Shown here: in pieces, positions 19,188-28,460 of the stretch
Layout: every line of letters begins with the position of its first letter
Position numbering within the stretch: position 1 is the stretch's first letter
Assembly (NCBI RefSeq): GCF_963664415.1
Contig: NZ_OY761445.1
Coordinates: 682,001-746,000 of the forward strand
Direction of reading: 5' to 3'
DNA: 64,000 nucleotides
Source: an uncultured Desulfobacter sp.
GTDB lineage: Bacteria > Desulfobacterota > Desulfobacteria > Desulfobacterales > Desulfobacteraceae
Program-made: the position numbers and the translations under genes
Notes under the pieces: generated by a model
Databases searched by the model: none
What the model saw: the letters and a program-made list of their open reading frames with translations, nothing else
Told to the model about the DNA's origin: nothing

Positions 19188-19997
19188 ATGCCCTGCCCTG
19201 CCGGCCAGAATATTCTCAGCGTCAAGCATCTTATGGTCTCTGTCAGGACACAATCGGTTGACCGCGAACTGTTAAAGGATGTAAATTTTACCCTTGGCCT
19301 TGGAGAAATCCACGGCCTTGTGGGGGAATCCGGGTGCGGGAAAAGTATTTTTGCACGCACCCTTGTCCGGCTTGAAGCCCCTGCCCGCATAGTATCCGGC
19401 ACGGTTTTTCTGGACAACACCCAGGTATCAGATCTGTCGGCCCGTGCATTTGCCCCGTTTCGCGGCAAAAAAATCAGCCTGGTGCTTCAACATCCGACAT
19501 CGGCCATGGACCCGGTGTTTACCATGGCAAGCCAGTTCAAAGATGCCTTGTCCATTCTGCCCAAAAGCGATCAATCCATGAACCGGGTACATCAACTGCT
19601 CAAAGAGGTGGGCATTACGTCCCCCGAACAGCGTTGCCGCCAATACCCCCATGAATGGAGCCGGGGCATGCTCCAGCGGGCCCAGCTGGTCATGGCCCTT
19701 CTGGGCAACCCTGGAATCATGATCTTAGATGAAGTCACATCAGCTTTGGACCCCACCATTGCCCTGCAGATTCTGGAACTGATTTCCCGGCTTAGACAAA
19801 CCCGGGATACGTCTTTTATACTGATTACCCATGACCTTGCCATGGCCGCCCATATCTGCGACACCATTTCGGTCATGCGCCATGGTTCCATCCTTGAAAC
19901 CAATGATGTGACAACTCTGTTCAATCATCCCAAGCATGCCTATACCAGGGAGTTCATATCCGGCATCAGCCAGGAGGCATTGTGCCCGAACCATTGA
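19188..19997 (+). CDS. Nickel/oligopeptide-type ABC transporter ATPase (NikD/OppD-like)
   Basis: 269-residue ATPase of a family 5 importer. Walker A is GESGCGKS, the Q-loop is VLQHPTSAMDPV, and Walker B is IMILDEVTSALDP. The signature reads WSRGMLQRAQL rather than LSGGMxQR, so the first LSGG Leu/Gly positions are changed. The protein ends soon after the H-loop region and lacks the long Opp-type C-terminal extension. It overlaps the next ATPase gene by 16 bases. Confidence 0.93.
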   Translation: MPCPAGQNILSVKHLMVSVRTQSVDRELLKDVNFTLGLGEIHGLVGESGCGKSIFARTLVRLEAPARIVSGTVFLDNTQVSDLSARAFAPFRGKKISLVLQHPTSAMDPVFTMASQFKDALSILPKSDQSMNRVHQLLKEVGITSPEQRCRQYPHEWSRGMLQRAQLVMALLGNPGIMILDEVTSALDPTIALQILELISRLRQTRDTSFILITHDLAMAAHICDTISVMRHGSILETNDVTTLFNHPKHAYTREFISGISQEALCPNH

Positions 19998-20989
19998 TCC
20001 GGATTGAAAATTTCGGGGTGGCCTTTAAAAGCCGATCCGGTTCATTCGGCCGCAGCTTCCGATTCTGGGGTGTCAGGCAAATTTGCCTGACCCTGGTAGA
20101 GGGGGATTCATTCTGTCTGATCGGTGAAAGCGGTTCCGGCAAAAGTACATTGGCCCTGGCCCTGGCAGGCCTGCTGCCCTTTCAGGAAGGTTGTATTAGA
20201 TTCAAAGGTAAAAAAATCGTCAAACCGGGGGACAAAACCCACAAAGCCCTTATAAAACAGACCCAGATGGTATTCCAGGACCCGGTCCAGGCGCTGAGCC
20301 CGTTCAGAACCCTGGGCCAATCCATAGAAGAACCCCTGACCGCCAAGGGTATTTGCAGAAAAGAACGTGCCGCGACCCTTGCCCCGCTCATACACGATAC
20401 CAGCCTGACCCAGGATCTTTTAAATCAAAAACCGTTTCAGGCCTCGGGGGGACAGAACCAACGGGTCTGCATTGCACGCGCCCTGTCCACCCAACCGAAT
20501 TTGCTCATCCTGGACGAACCGCTCACCGCCCTGGACGCGCTGATCAAAAACCGGATCACCCGGCTATTGTATCAAATCAAAAAAAAATATCCGGTCACCT
20601 GTTTTATCATTACCCACGACATGGGCCTGGTCAAGGTCATGGCCACCCGGGTAGGCGTAATTTATCTCGGTCGGATGCTGGAGATCGCGCCCAGGCAAAA
20701 AATGCTGTCTGAACCGGCCCATCCCTATACCCGGGCGCTTTTATCCGCCTCTTTCACACCCGGTATATGGAACGGGGAACGTCTGGTGCTCCAAGGCGAT
20801 GCGCCATCAGCCATGCATCTTCCCCAGGGCTGTATCTTCCATCCCCGGTGCCCGGAATCGGCCCGGATATGTCAAGCCCAAGCACCATCCCAGACAGAAA
20901 TTTCACCCGGCCACACGGTCTTTTGCCATATGTACAATCCTGCATCTGAATATAATAAGGAAAAAACGGTATGCCCGGCTTCATCGTAA
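19982..20989 (+). CDS. Nickel/oligopeptide-type ABC transporter ATPase (NikE/OppF-like)
   Basis: 335-residue ATPase starting at a GTG codon with AGGAGG upstream. Walker A is GESGSGKST, Q-loop VFQDPVQALSP, signature ASGGQNQRVCIARAL and Walker B LLILDEPLTALD. The C terminus has the oligopeptide-transporter extension with CIFHPRCPESARIC, a Cys-rich motif typical of OppF/DppF. Overlaps on both sides (16 and 19 bases) show tight translational coupling. Confidence 0.94.
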   Translation: MPEPLIRIENFGVAFKSRSGSFGRSFRFWGVRQICLTLVEGDSFCLIGESGSGKSTLALALAGLLPFQEGCIRFKGKKIVKPGDKTHKALIKQTQMVFQDPVQALSPFRTLGQSIEEPLTAKGICRKERAATLAPLIHDTSLTQDLLNQKPFQASGGQNQRVCIARALSTQPNLLILDEPLTALDALIKNRITRLLYQIKKKYPVTCFIITHDMGLVKVMATRVGVIYLGRMLEIAPRQKMLSEPAHPYTRALLSASFTPGIWNGERLVLQGDAPSAMHLPQGCIFHPRCPESARICQAQAPSQTEISPGHTVFCHMYNPASEYNKEKTVCPASS

Positions 20990-21909
20990 AAAAAACCGCA
21001 GGTATGATTCTGGTGCTATTCGGAGCTACATTTCTAACCTATGCCATGATTCTTCTGGCACCGGGAGATGCGGCAAGAGAAATAGCCGTGGCCCGGTACG
21101 GCGGAGAATCACAGTTGGACCAGTCCACTGTGGAGTGGATCAGACAAAAAGAGGGCCTTGACCAGCCGTTTTTAGTCCAATACGGCAGATGGCTGTCCCA
21201 TGTAGTGAAGCTTGATTTCGGCTACTCTCTGGTGGAGGAAGCAAAGGTGGGCAAGCTGATCAGCACACGGTTTGCCAAAACATTTGAGCTGGCGGCTGTG
21301 GCCATTCTCATTGCCCTGGCCGTATCCCTGCCCCTGGGAACCATTGCAGGCGTAAGACAGGGATCATGGCTGGATTCGGCGTCGATATCCTTATCCATAT
21401 TGGGCCTTTCCATCCCCAATTTCTGGTTTGGCCTCCTGTTGATCACTTTTTTCAGTGTTCATGTTCACTGGTTGCCCAGTTTCGGCACCGGCACCTGGCA
21501 GCACCTGATTATGCCGGCACTAACCCTGGGCACATCCATTACGGCGTATATTGCACGGCTATTACGACTGTCCGTAATCCAGAGCCTGGCATCCGACCCT
21601 GTCCTGGCCTTGCGTGCCAGGGGAACGGACTCGTTTAAGATTTTATCAAAACATGTCATCAAAAACGCGCTGCCCCCCCTGGTCACCATTGTGGGCCTGG
21701 AATTAGGCCTGATCCTTGAAGGCGCGGTAATTACGGAAGTGGTCTTTTCATGGCCGGGACTCGGCAGTTTGATGGTGGATGCCATCAGCAACAGGGACTA
21801 CCCGTTGATCCAGGGGGTGGTCTTATTCACCGGGGCGATGTTTGTCTTGATCAATTTCGGTGTGGATCTGATCTGCAGTCTTTTGGATCCAAGGATGGGT
21901 CTGAAATGA
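20971..21909 (+). CDS. Nickel/oligopeptide-type ABC permease (NikB/OppB-like)
   Basis: 312-residue inner-membrane permease with about six transmembrane segments and the long periplasmic loop typical of NikB/DppB. It has LDQPFLVQYGRWL, the entry motif of the family, and a coupling loop LRARGTDSFKILSKHVIKNALPP split as RARGTDSFKIL and HVIKNALPP. It starts inside the upstream ATPase gene, with AAGGAAAAAA upstream, and ends in an ATGA overlap with the next permease. Confidence 0.94.
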   Translation: MPGFIVKKTAGMILVLFGATFLTYAMILLAPGDAAREIAVARYGGESQLDQSTVEWIRQKEGLDQPFLVQYGRWLSHVVKLDFGYSLVEEAKVGKLISTRFAKTFELAAVAILIALAVSLPLGTIAGVRQGSWLDSASISLSILGLSIPNFWFGLLLITFFSVHVHWLPSFGTGTWQHLIMPALTLGTSITAYIARLLRLSVIQSLASDPVLALRARGTDSFKILSKHVIKNALPPLVTIVGLELGLILEGAVITEVVFSWPGLGSLMVDAISNRDYPLIQGVVLFTGAMFVLINFGVDLICSLLDPRMGLK

Positions 21910-22751
21910 AATTTTTAGAAAAAAAACGCTTTCCTGCCCGTCTGATGATTTCCTGTATACGCAATCCCGTCACCAGCATGGCTACCGGGGTATTGGTGAT
22001 TTTAGCGGTCCTTACCCTAGCCGGACCGTTGCTTGCCCCCAATAATCCGTTAACGCCCCACCCGGCTATGCGCTTGAGCCCACCCTCAATCCATTTTCCC
22101 ATGGGCTGCGATATTTTGGGACGGTGCCTGTTTTCCAGGATCATATGCGGGGCCAGGGCATCCATCGGTATCGGGTTTGCCGCAGTGGCCATCTCCGCCT
22201 GCATAGGTACTGCCATCGGCCTTGCGGCAGGCTTTTTCAAAGGCATTGCCGACGAATTGTTCATGCGCATCACAGACATGTTTCTGGCTTTTCCTGAAAT
22301 GGTGGCAGCCATTGCTCTGGCGGGCATCATGGGACCGGGCAACCTGAACCTGATCTTTGCCATCAGCTGCATCTCCTGGACTAAATACGCGCGTCTGTCT
22401 AGAAATATCGCCTTAAGCGCCAGGCAAGCCCTTTACGTAAAATCGGCGCGTCTTTCCGGGGTTTCAGCAGTGACGATCATATTTCGGCATATTCTGCCCA
22501 CAGTGCGACCGTCCATGACAGTCCTGGCAACAATCGGCATGGCCAAAGGTATTTTAAGTGTCTCGTCTTTAGGATTTTTAGGATTTGGAGTCCAGCCTCC
22601 GGCCCCGGAATGGGGCACCCTGCTCCTGGAAGGAAAAGATTACCTGTTCACCGCCCCCCATCTCTGCCTTTTTCCGGGCCTCTGCATTATGGTGGCAGTT
22701 TTGGCCTTTAACCTTTTAGGAAATCGTCTTGAACAAAAAACCTGTGTCTGA
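21906..22751 (+). CDS. Nickel/oligopeptide-type ABC permease (NikC/OppC-like)
   Basis: 281-residue second permease of the importer. It contains GCDILGRCLFSRIICGARASIGIG, whose parts DILGRCLFSR and GARASIGIG match the OppC/NikC entry region, and the coupling loop YVKSARLSGVSAVTIIFRHI. The ATG at 21906 overlaps the previous stop (ATGA), which decides the start. An upstream in-frame start at 21750 would only add residues encoded inside the previous gene. Last gene of the uptake operon; no strong terminator is seen after it. Confidence 0.94.
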   Translation: MKFLEKKRFPARLMISCIRNPVTSMATGVLVILAVLTLAGPLLAPNNPLTPHPAMRLSPPSIHFPMGCDILGRCLFSRIICGARASIGIGFAAVAISACIGTAIGLAAGFFKGIADELFMRITDMFLAFPEMVAAIALAGIMGPGNLNLIFAISCISWTKYARLSRNIALSARQALYVKSARLSGVSAVTIIFRHILPTVRPSMTVLATIGMAKGILSVSSLGFLGFGVQPPAPEWGTLLLEGKDYLFTAPHLCLFPGLCIMVAVLAFNLLGNRLEQKTCV

Positions 22752-22765
22752 ATATCCCAGCACAA

Positions 22766-22821
22766 CCCATAACAAAACAAAAAATGAAATTTAACAACAT
22801 ATTGGAACTTTAAGATAAATT
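22766..22821 (+). repeat. Partial TAACAGCC-family repeat (tail only)
   Basis: The stretch with AACATATTGGAACTTTAAG closely matches the tail of copy B at 28430 (AACTTATTGGAACTTTCAT), but the TAACAGCC head is absent. It lies just upstream of the promoter of the NMT1-like gene. Confidence 0.4.
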
Positions 22822-22823
22822 GC

Positions 22824-22852
22824 TTGCATCATCTTTGGCTTGGTAGTATAAA
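22824..22852 (+). promoter_or_regulatory. Sigma70-type promoter for the NMT1-like protein/kinase operon
   Basis: TTGCAT at 22824-22829 and TATAAA at 22847-22852 are 17 bases apart and about 60 bases before the ATG at 22910. Confidence 0.5.
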
Positions 22853-22909
22853 TTAGGAAACTCTCATTTTTCAAAACTTTCAACGTAACAGCACACAAAG
22901 GCCTGGGAT

Positions 22910-23911
22910 ATGAATGCTTTAATTCGCTCCTCAACAATGTGGTGCATCTGGGGAATTCTCTTTTCGTGCATTACCGGCATCGCTTCGGCCCAAACCGTGC
23001 GCCTTCAACTAAAGTGGTACCATCAAGCTCAGTTTGCCGGCTGCTATGTGGCCATTGAGAAAGGTTTTTACAAAGATCACGGCATCAAGGTGACGCTCAT
23101 TGAAGGGGGGCCAGGAAAAAATCAAAGCCAGGCACTGGTGGAACATAAGGCGGATTTAGCCATCTCTTCGCCCGAGGACCTGTTGATGTACAGAAGCCAG
23201 GGACAGCCCATCACAGCAATTTCGGCCATCTACCAGAAAAGTGCAGTGGTTTTTCTGGCCAGACAGGATTCGGGGATTGTCACCCCATCAGACTTTGCGA
23301 AAAAAGTTATTGCCGCGAAAAGCAACGGTGGGATAGCGGATTTCGCGCTTCAGTTCGATGCCCTGATGAAAAACTTGCAGGTGGACCGATCAAAAATTGT
23401 GTTGGTTCCTTTTGACACGGAATATAAGGGGTTTATGGACGGCAGTGTGGATATCACCCCGGCTTATTTCACAGGCGGACTGATTAAACTTCTCACCTGG
23501 GGACTCAATGTCAACATTATTTATCCGGGAGACTACCGGGTCCGGTTTTACTCTGACATTTTAATAGCCACAGACGATCTCATTAAAACAGACCCGGGCC
23601 TTCTAGAGGGGGTTGTAACGGCCACCCTCAAAGGCTGGCAGTTTGCCATTGAAAATATTGACTCAAGCATTCCCATCATTCTTAAATATGCACGTATCAA
23701 AGATGCTCAACTGCAAAGAAAAATGCTGGAAGCCGCCGTTCCTCTTGTTTATAACGGAGAAAAACGTATCGGCTGGATGAGCCGAGAAGAATGGTCGCAC
23801 ATGCATGACATTATGCTGGATCAAAAAATCATCAATGAGCCCATTGCGCCCATTGACAAGGTGTTCACAAACAACTTTATCCCAACAACATTTACAGAGC
23901 CAACGCCATGA
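22910..23911 (+). CDS. NMT1/THI5-like periplasmic substrate-binding protein
   Basis: 333-residue type II binding protein with signal peptide (ending IASA). The mature start LQLKWYHQAQFAGCYVAIEKG is typical of the NMT1/THI5-like group, here split as LQLKWYHQAQF and AGCYVAIEKGFY. Such proteins bind thiamine precursors, sulfonates or nitrate-like ligands in transporters. No permease or ATPase gene accompanies it. Instead its stop overlaps the start of a membrane histidine kinase (ATGA), so it probably presents a ligand to that sensor. Ligand unknown. Confidence 0.9.
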   Translation: MNALIRSSTMWCIWGILFSCITGIASAQTVRLQLKWYHQAQFAGCYVAIEKGFYKDHGIKVTLIEGGPGKNQSQALVEHKADLAISSPEDLLMYRSQGQPITAISAIYQKSAVVFLARQDSGIVTPSDFAKKVIAAKSNGGIADFALQFDALMKNLQVDRSKIVLVPFDTEYKGFMDGSVDITPAYFTGGLIKLLTWGLNVNIIYPGDYRVRFYSDILIATDDLIKTDPGLLEGVVTATLKGWQFAIENIDSSIPIILKYARIKDAQLQRKMLEAAVPLVYNGEKRIGWMSREEWSHMHDIMLDQKIINEPIAPIDKVFTNNFIPTTFTEPTP

Positions 23912-25734
23912 AAATCAAGCTTAAAATAGCGCTGTTATTCATGCTTCTGTCTATTTTACCCATCAGCATCATCTCAACAATTGTCTTCATAGAAGGCAAA
24001 AAAATTATCGAGCAAAAGGCAATTGATCACCTTGTTACGACAAACGATTTGAAACTTGACACATTGATCCACTGGGCCCAAAGCCGAAGTCGTTTTTTAA
24101 ATTCCATTGGGACCGTCCCGCTCTTATCTTTATCTCAACCTGCTGAATTTAACCGAACCACGACCTTTCCATCTGCCACCAGAGCCTTTTTGAACGCATT
24201 CGTCGGCGAACATCAGTTTCTTGAACTTTTTTTGGTAAATATTACCAATGGCCGGATCATGGTATCGACCAATCCGATACAGGAGGGAAAATTTAAAGAC
24301 GATCAGGCATTTTTCAAACAAGGAAAAACCGCCCCGTTTATTCAGGACATTGTATTCGATATTGCCTCTGAAAGACCGATGATGATTTTTTCGGTGCCGC
24401 TTCTTTCTGAGACGGGGAGAACATGGGCTCTTCTTGCGGGAACAGCTGATTTAAAAGGGTTATCTGAAATTTTTGAAAAAAAAACCCAGTTAAGTACCAC
24501 TGAGGACACCTACCTTATCAACCAATTCAATTATTTCATTACCGAACCCCGATTTGGAAAAGAGTATGCGCTGAAAAAAAGTGTCAGCACATTGGGTACC
24601 CAGCAGGCGAGAACCGCGGGGCAATTTATTGGCCTGTATAAAGATTACCGGGGCATTGAAGTCTTAGGGGAGACCAGATGGCTTGAAAAAAGGAGGCTGT
24701 TTCTGGTATCGGAAATTGACCAGGCAGAGGTAGACGCCTCTATTTTTACTTTAAAAAATAAGGTGTTAGTTACAGCATCTATCATCGTGGCCATCGCTGC
24801 TTTTGCCGGCTGGCTGTTTACCGGGCTTGTCACCCATCCGCTGACAGCCTTAACAAAGGCAACCCGTGAAGTAGGCGACGGGCAGTTTCAGATCGATTTG
24901 GATATCTCCAGACGCGGAGAATTGTATGATTTGGCCAGAGCCTTTAAAACCATGGCGGACAGGCTTAAAGCAACCATGGTTTCAAAAACCGAGCTGGAAA
25001 AGGAGATCGTTGTCAGAAAAGCAGCGGAAAGGCAATTGCAGGAGACAGTGAACGCCCTTGAGCAATCCAACGAAGACCTGCAGCAGTTCGCGTATGTCGC
25101 CTCCCATGATCTTCAAGAACCCCTGCGTATGGTGTCCAGCTTTACCCAGCTTCTGGCAGACCGCTACACAGATCAACTGGATGAAAAAGCTCACAAATGG
25201 ATTAACTTTGCAGTGGACGGGGCCACCCGAATGCAAAGACTGATTCAGGATCTATTAAGTTTTTCAAGGGTGAATACCCGTGGCGGAGAATTTGAAGAAA
25301 CCGCGCTGGAAGACGTAATTGATGAGATTAAACGCAACCTGCAACTGCCCCTCAATAAAACCTCTGCCAGAATTGAAATAGTCGGGCTTCCCATCATCAG
25401 GGCAGACAGAAACCAGATGGTCATGCTGTTCCAGAATCTTGTAGCCAACGCCGTTAAATTCTGCAAAGATAAACCACCCGTAATCCGCATATCTTCTGAA
25501 GAGCAGGACAATCACTGGCTGATCCATGTTCAGGATAACGGCATTGGCATTGAACCTGCGTTTATCAATCAAATTTTTATTATATTCAAACGCCTGCACA
25601 CCCGTGAAGAATATCCGGGCACAGGCCTGGGGCTTGCGGTGTGCAAGCGTATTGTCCAACGTCATAACGGATGGATCTGGGCAGAATCAGAGCCCGGAAA
25701 AGGAACGATTTTTCATATTGCTCTTCCAACATAA
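23908..25734 (+). CDS. Membrane sensor histidine kinase with extracytoplasmic domain, HAMP and phytochrome-type kinase core
   Basis: 608 residues. A transmembrane segment near the N terminus (IALLFMLLSILPISIISTIVF), a periplasmic Cache-like domain (about 35-280), a second membrane segment (about 283-307), HAMP (about 305-355), a coiled linker, HisKA with SHDLQEPLRMV (His near 399) and HATPase with NLVANAVKF (about 500) and GTGLGLAVCKRIV. The HisKA type is the one found in phytochrome-like kinases that pair with Rcp1-type single-domain regulators, and such a regulator gene follows. The start overlaps the NMT1-like gene. The TAA stop is the first three bases of a dispersed repeat. Confidence 0.92.
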   Translation: MKIKLKIALLFMLLSILPISIISTIVFIEGKKIIEQKAIDHLVTTNDLKLDTLIHWAQSRSRFLNSIGTVPLLSLSQPAEFNRTTTFPSATRAFLNAFVGEHQFLELFLVNITNGRIMVSTNPIQEGKFKDDQAFFKQGKTAPFIQDIVFDIASERPMMIFSVPLLSETGRTWALLAGTADLKGLSEIFEKKTQLSTTEDTYLINQFNYFITEPRFGKEYALKKSVSTLGTQQARTAGQFIGLYKDYRGIEVLGETRWLEKRRLFLVSEIDQAEVDASIFTLKNKVLVTASIIVAIAAFAGWLFTGLVTHPLTALTKATREVGDGQFQIDLDISRRGELYDLARAFKTMADRLKATMVSKTELEKEIVVRKAAERQLQETVNALEQSNEDLQQFAYVASHDLQEPLRMVSSFTQLLADRYTDQLDEKAHKWINFAVDGATRMQRLIQDLLSFSRVNTRGGEFEETALEDVIDEIKRNLQLPLNKTSARIEIVGLPIIRADRNQMVMLFQNLVANAVKFCKDKPPVIRISSEEQDNHWLIHVQDNGIGIEPAFINQIFIIFKRLHTREEYPGTGLGLAVCKRIVQRHNGWIWAESEPGKGTIFHIALPT

Positions 25735-25794
25735 CAGCCCTGTGCTGACCTGACCTACCGGCACCAAGGCTCAACTCATAACGAGAATTAAAAG
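25732..25794 (+). repeat. TAACAGCC-family dispersed repeat, copy C, starting on a stop codon
   Basis: TAACAGCCCTGTGCTGACCT begins exactly at the TAA stop of the kinase gene. The later part (GGCTCAACTCATAACGAGAA) parallels CCCACAACGAAA of other copies. Confidence 0.6.
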
Positions 25795-25842
25795 ATTTGT
25801 GGGGTTATACCAATTTCTTATAATTTACACGAAGGAGAAAAC

Positions 25843-26292
25843 ATGGAGCCGACAAATCCCAAAACCGCCACCATACTTCTGGTGGAAGATAATCCCGGTG
25901 ATGCGGAACTGGCCAGAGAAGCCCTTGAAAATTCCAAATTTATCAACCAGCTTCATGTGGCTGAAGACGGAGTCCAGGCCATGGATTTTCTTCACCGGCA
26001 GGGGCCGTATGCCGATGCCCCGCGGCCGGACATTATCCTTTTGGACCTGAACCTGCCCAAAAAAGACGGCAGGGAGGTGCTGGCCGAGATTAAATCCGAT
26101 GAAAAGCTTAAAACCATTCCGGTAGTCATTTTGACCTCTTCCAAAGCTGACGAGGACGTTATCAGGTCCTATAAACTTCATGCCAACTGCTATATCACCA
26201 AACCTTTAGATATATCGAGATTTTTTAATGTAGTCAACAATATTAAAGAGTTCTGGATGTCCATTGTAGTGCTGCCCCATGACGAAGAATAG
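25843..26292 (+). CDS. Rcp1-like single-domain response regulator
   Basis: 149-residue receiver domain without an output domain. VEDNPGDAEL supplies the acidic pocket, Asp in LLDLNLPKKDG (about residue 65) is the phosphoacceptor, with T in ILTSSKAD and K in YITKPLD. The pattern VEDNPGDAEL...ENSK matches the Rcp1 group that receives phosphate from phytochrome-like kinases such as the one upstream. GAAGGAGAAAAC precedes the ATG. It is followed after 3 bases by a hybrid kinase with its own receiver. Confidence 0.94.
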   Translation: MEPTNPKTATILLVEDNPGDAELAREALENSKFINQLHVAEDGVQAMDFLHRQGPYADAPRPDIILLDLNLPKKDGREVLAEIKSDEKLKTIPVVILTSSKADEDVIRSYKLHANCYITKPLDISRFFNVVNNIKEFWMSIVVLPHDEE

Positions 26293-26295
26293 CCT

Positions 26296-28215
26296 ATGAA
26301 TAAAATTCAAAAGCACATCCTTTTGGTGGAAGACAACCCGGCGGATGCCGAACTGATCCGTGTAATATTAAGTGAAAAAAAACCTTCTTCCTACATGCTT
26401 CATGTCAAAGAGCGCTTAAGTGAGGCCCTTGACTTTCTGTCCGGACACAAAATTGATATTGTGCTGCTGGATTTGGGGCTTCCTGACAGCCATGGCGTCT
26501 CCACGATTCAAAAAATCAAAGAACAATACCCATTTATTCCCATTGTGGTCATCACAGGCAATGAAAATGAAAACACAGGCATTGAGGCCGTGCGAATGGG
26601 TGCCCAGGATTATATCTGCAAAGGGCTGATCCCTAATCATTACCTGACCCAAACCATTGAATATGCCATCCACCGGCAGGATTCCGAATTCCGGCTCAGA
26701 CAGTCGGAAGCCAAATATAAAAGTATTGTGGACAACATCGGCATCGGCGTGGCCCTGATCAATGTGGACTTAACGATTCTGGAAACCAATTCATGTATGC
26801 ACCAGTGGTTTCCTCAGATCAATATTCAAAACGGGACAAAATGCTATGAAAGCATCCAATGCTTCTGCAATGGCGCGCCTGACTTTCAAGACTGCCCGGT
26901 GACAGCCACCCTGAAAGATGGGATGGCCCACACATACACCGGTAAAAAAGACCATATCACCTACCAATTACTGTCCTCTCCCCTAAAAGACGGCAGCGGC
27001 CAGGTCAAAGGAGTGGTGCTGCTGTCAGAAGACATCTCTGAAAGATTATCTGTGGAAGCCCGGTTGCGTCAGGCTCAAAAAATGGAATCGTTAGGAACAC
27101 TGGCCGGGGGCGTAGCCCATGATTTTAACAATATCCTGACCGCAATTCACGGATTTGCAGCCCTGGCCAAATCAGAGGCCGAAGATAATGATTCGCTCAA
27201 GAATGATTTATCAGAAATTTTAAACGCAACCCATCGGGCCGGTGATCTGGTCAAACAGATACTGACCTTCAGCCGTATGGGAACTTGTGAAAAGCTTGCG
27301 ATTCGAATGGATCTGATCATCAAAGAGGTCCTTAAGCTTTTAAGATCCACACTGCCGTCCAATATTGAAATCATCAATCTTGTGGGTAAAACCCAGGAAA
27401 AAATTATAGCCGATCCCACCCAGATTCATCAAATCATGATGAATCTCTGTACCAACGCCTTCCATGCCATGGAAGAGACCGGCGGTACTCTGAAAGTCTC
27501 TTTGGAACAGATAAGCCAAGAAGAAATAAAAGCGAACGACCTTAAATCCTTAAAAGACCGCCCCCATTTCAAACTGATGGTTAAAGATACCGGAACCGGC
27601 ATCCCGACGGAGCTGATGGAATCTATTTTTGACCCGTACTTTACCACCAAAGGCATTGGTGAAGGCACCGGATTGGGACTGTCTGTTGTGCAGGGCATTG
27701 TAAAGGACTGTGACGGAAAAATTGTGGTGGAATCCACAGTAGGCAAAGGCTCTTGTTTTACCCTGTACTTTCCCATTACAAAAACCGATTCAGCAGCCGC
27801 CTCGACTTCGGTTCAAATGGAGCAATGGAAGGGAACGGAGAATATTCTTCTGGTGGACGACGAACCGTCAATTTTAAAACTGGGCACCCGGATACTTAGT
27901 ATGGGTGGATACCAGGTTCACACAGAAGTTAACGGCCATGCAGCCCTTGAGTATATCCAGAAGCATCATGACCGGATTGACCTGATTTTATCGGACATGG
28001 CCATGCCGAAAATGACCGGATTTGAACTTGCTCAGCGATTGTTGGAACTGCCGTTTAACATCCCCATCATCATCATGACCGGATACAGTCATGTACTGTC
28101 GACCGCAAGAATCAAAGAGGCGAAGATCAAGGCCGTCATAGCCAAACCCTTGTTCATGGAAAACCTCATGCCTGCCATTAGAAAAGCACTGGATAAAAAA
28201 TCTGTGCCCCTCTGA
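26296..28215 (+). CDS. Hybrid histidine kinase, REC-PAS-HisKA-HATPase-REC
   Basis: 639 residues, soluble. An N-terminal receiver (Asp in VLLDLGLPDSHG, about residue 58), a PAS domain (about 140-255) with several Cys (TKCYESIQCFCN and DCPV), HisKA with GGVAHDFNNILTAI (His near 274), HATPase with GTGLGLSVVQGIV, and a C-terminal receiver (Asp in LILSDMAMPKMTG, near 564). The AHDFNNIL box defines the common HK4-type family. Cys clustering in the PAS domain could bind a metal or respond to redox, which is a guess. It probably continues the signalling operon begun at 22910. Confidence 0.93.
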   Translation: MNKIQKHILLVEDNPADAELIRVILSEKKPSSYMLHVKERLSEALDFLSGHKIDIVLLDLGLPDSHGVSTIQKIKEQYPFIPIVVITGNENENTGIEAVRMGAQDYICKGLIPNHYLTQTIEYAIHRQDSEFRLRQSEAKYKSIVDNIGIGVALINVDLTILETNSCMHQWFPQINIQNGTKCYESIQCFCNGAPDFQDCPVTATLKDGMAHTYTGKKDHITYQLLSSPLKDGSGQVKGVVLLSEDISERLSVEARLRQAQKMESLGTLAGGVAHDFNNILTAIHGFAALAKSEAEDNDSLKNDLSEILNATHRAGDLVKQILTFSRMGTCEKLAIRMDLIIKEVLKLLRSTLPSNIEIINLVGKTQEKIIADPTQIHQIMMNLCTNAFHAMEETGGTLKVSLEQISQEEIKANDLKSLKDRPHFKLMVKDTGTGIPTELMESIFDPYFTTKGIGEGTGLGLSVVQGIVKDCDGKIVVESTVGKGSCFTLYFPITKTDSAAASTSVQMEQWKGTENILLVDDEPSILKLGTRILSMGGYQVHTEVNGHAALEYIQKHHDRIDLILSDMAMPKMTGFELAQRLLELPFNIPIIIMTGYSHVLSTARIKEAKIKAVIAKPLFMENLMPAIRKALDKKSVPL

Positions 28216-28365
28216 CGAAGCTGCCTGCAAAAACAAAGAAGTGGGTTCCGCCAAAACTTAATAATTGTCTGCAGCATACCCAATCAATCAGCAAACAATT
28301 TTTCAATTTAGCGATCATAAGTTATTTGACGCCTCTCTTAAGTTCAGATACATACTAACAGCCAT

Positions 28366-28445
28366 GGGCTGACCTGACATATTAACAGTTAGGCCTATCC
28401 CACAACAAAAATTGAAAGCAACTTATTGGAACTTTCATATAAAAT
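28366..28445 (+). repeat. TAACAGCC-family dispersed repeat, copy B
   Basis: Complete-looking copy: TAACAGCCATGGGCTGACCT head, GACATAT, CCCACAACAAAAATTGAAAG middle and AACTTATTGGAACTTTCATA tail. It lies in the 245-base gap between two kinase genes; otherwise I see nothing there. Confidence 0.65.
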
Positions 28446-28460
28446 GCCAGTTGGAAACAA

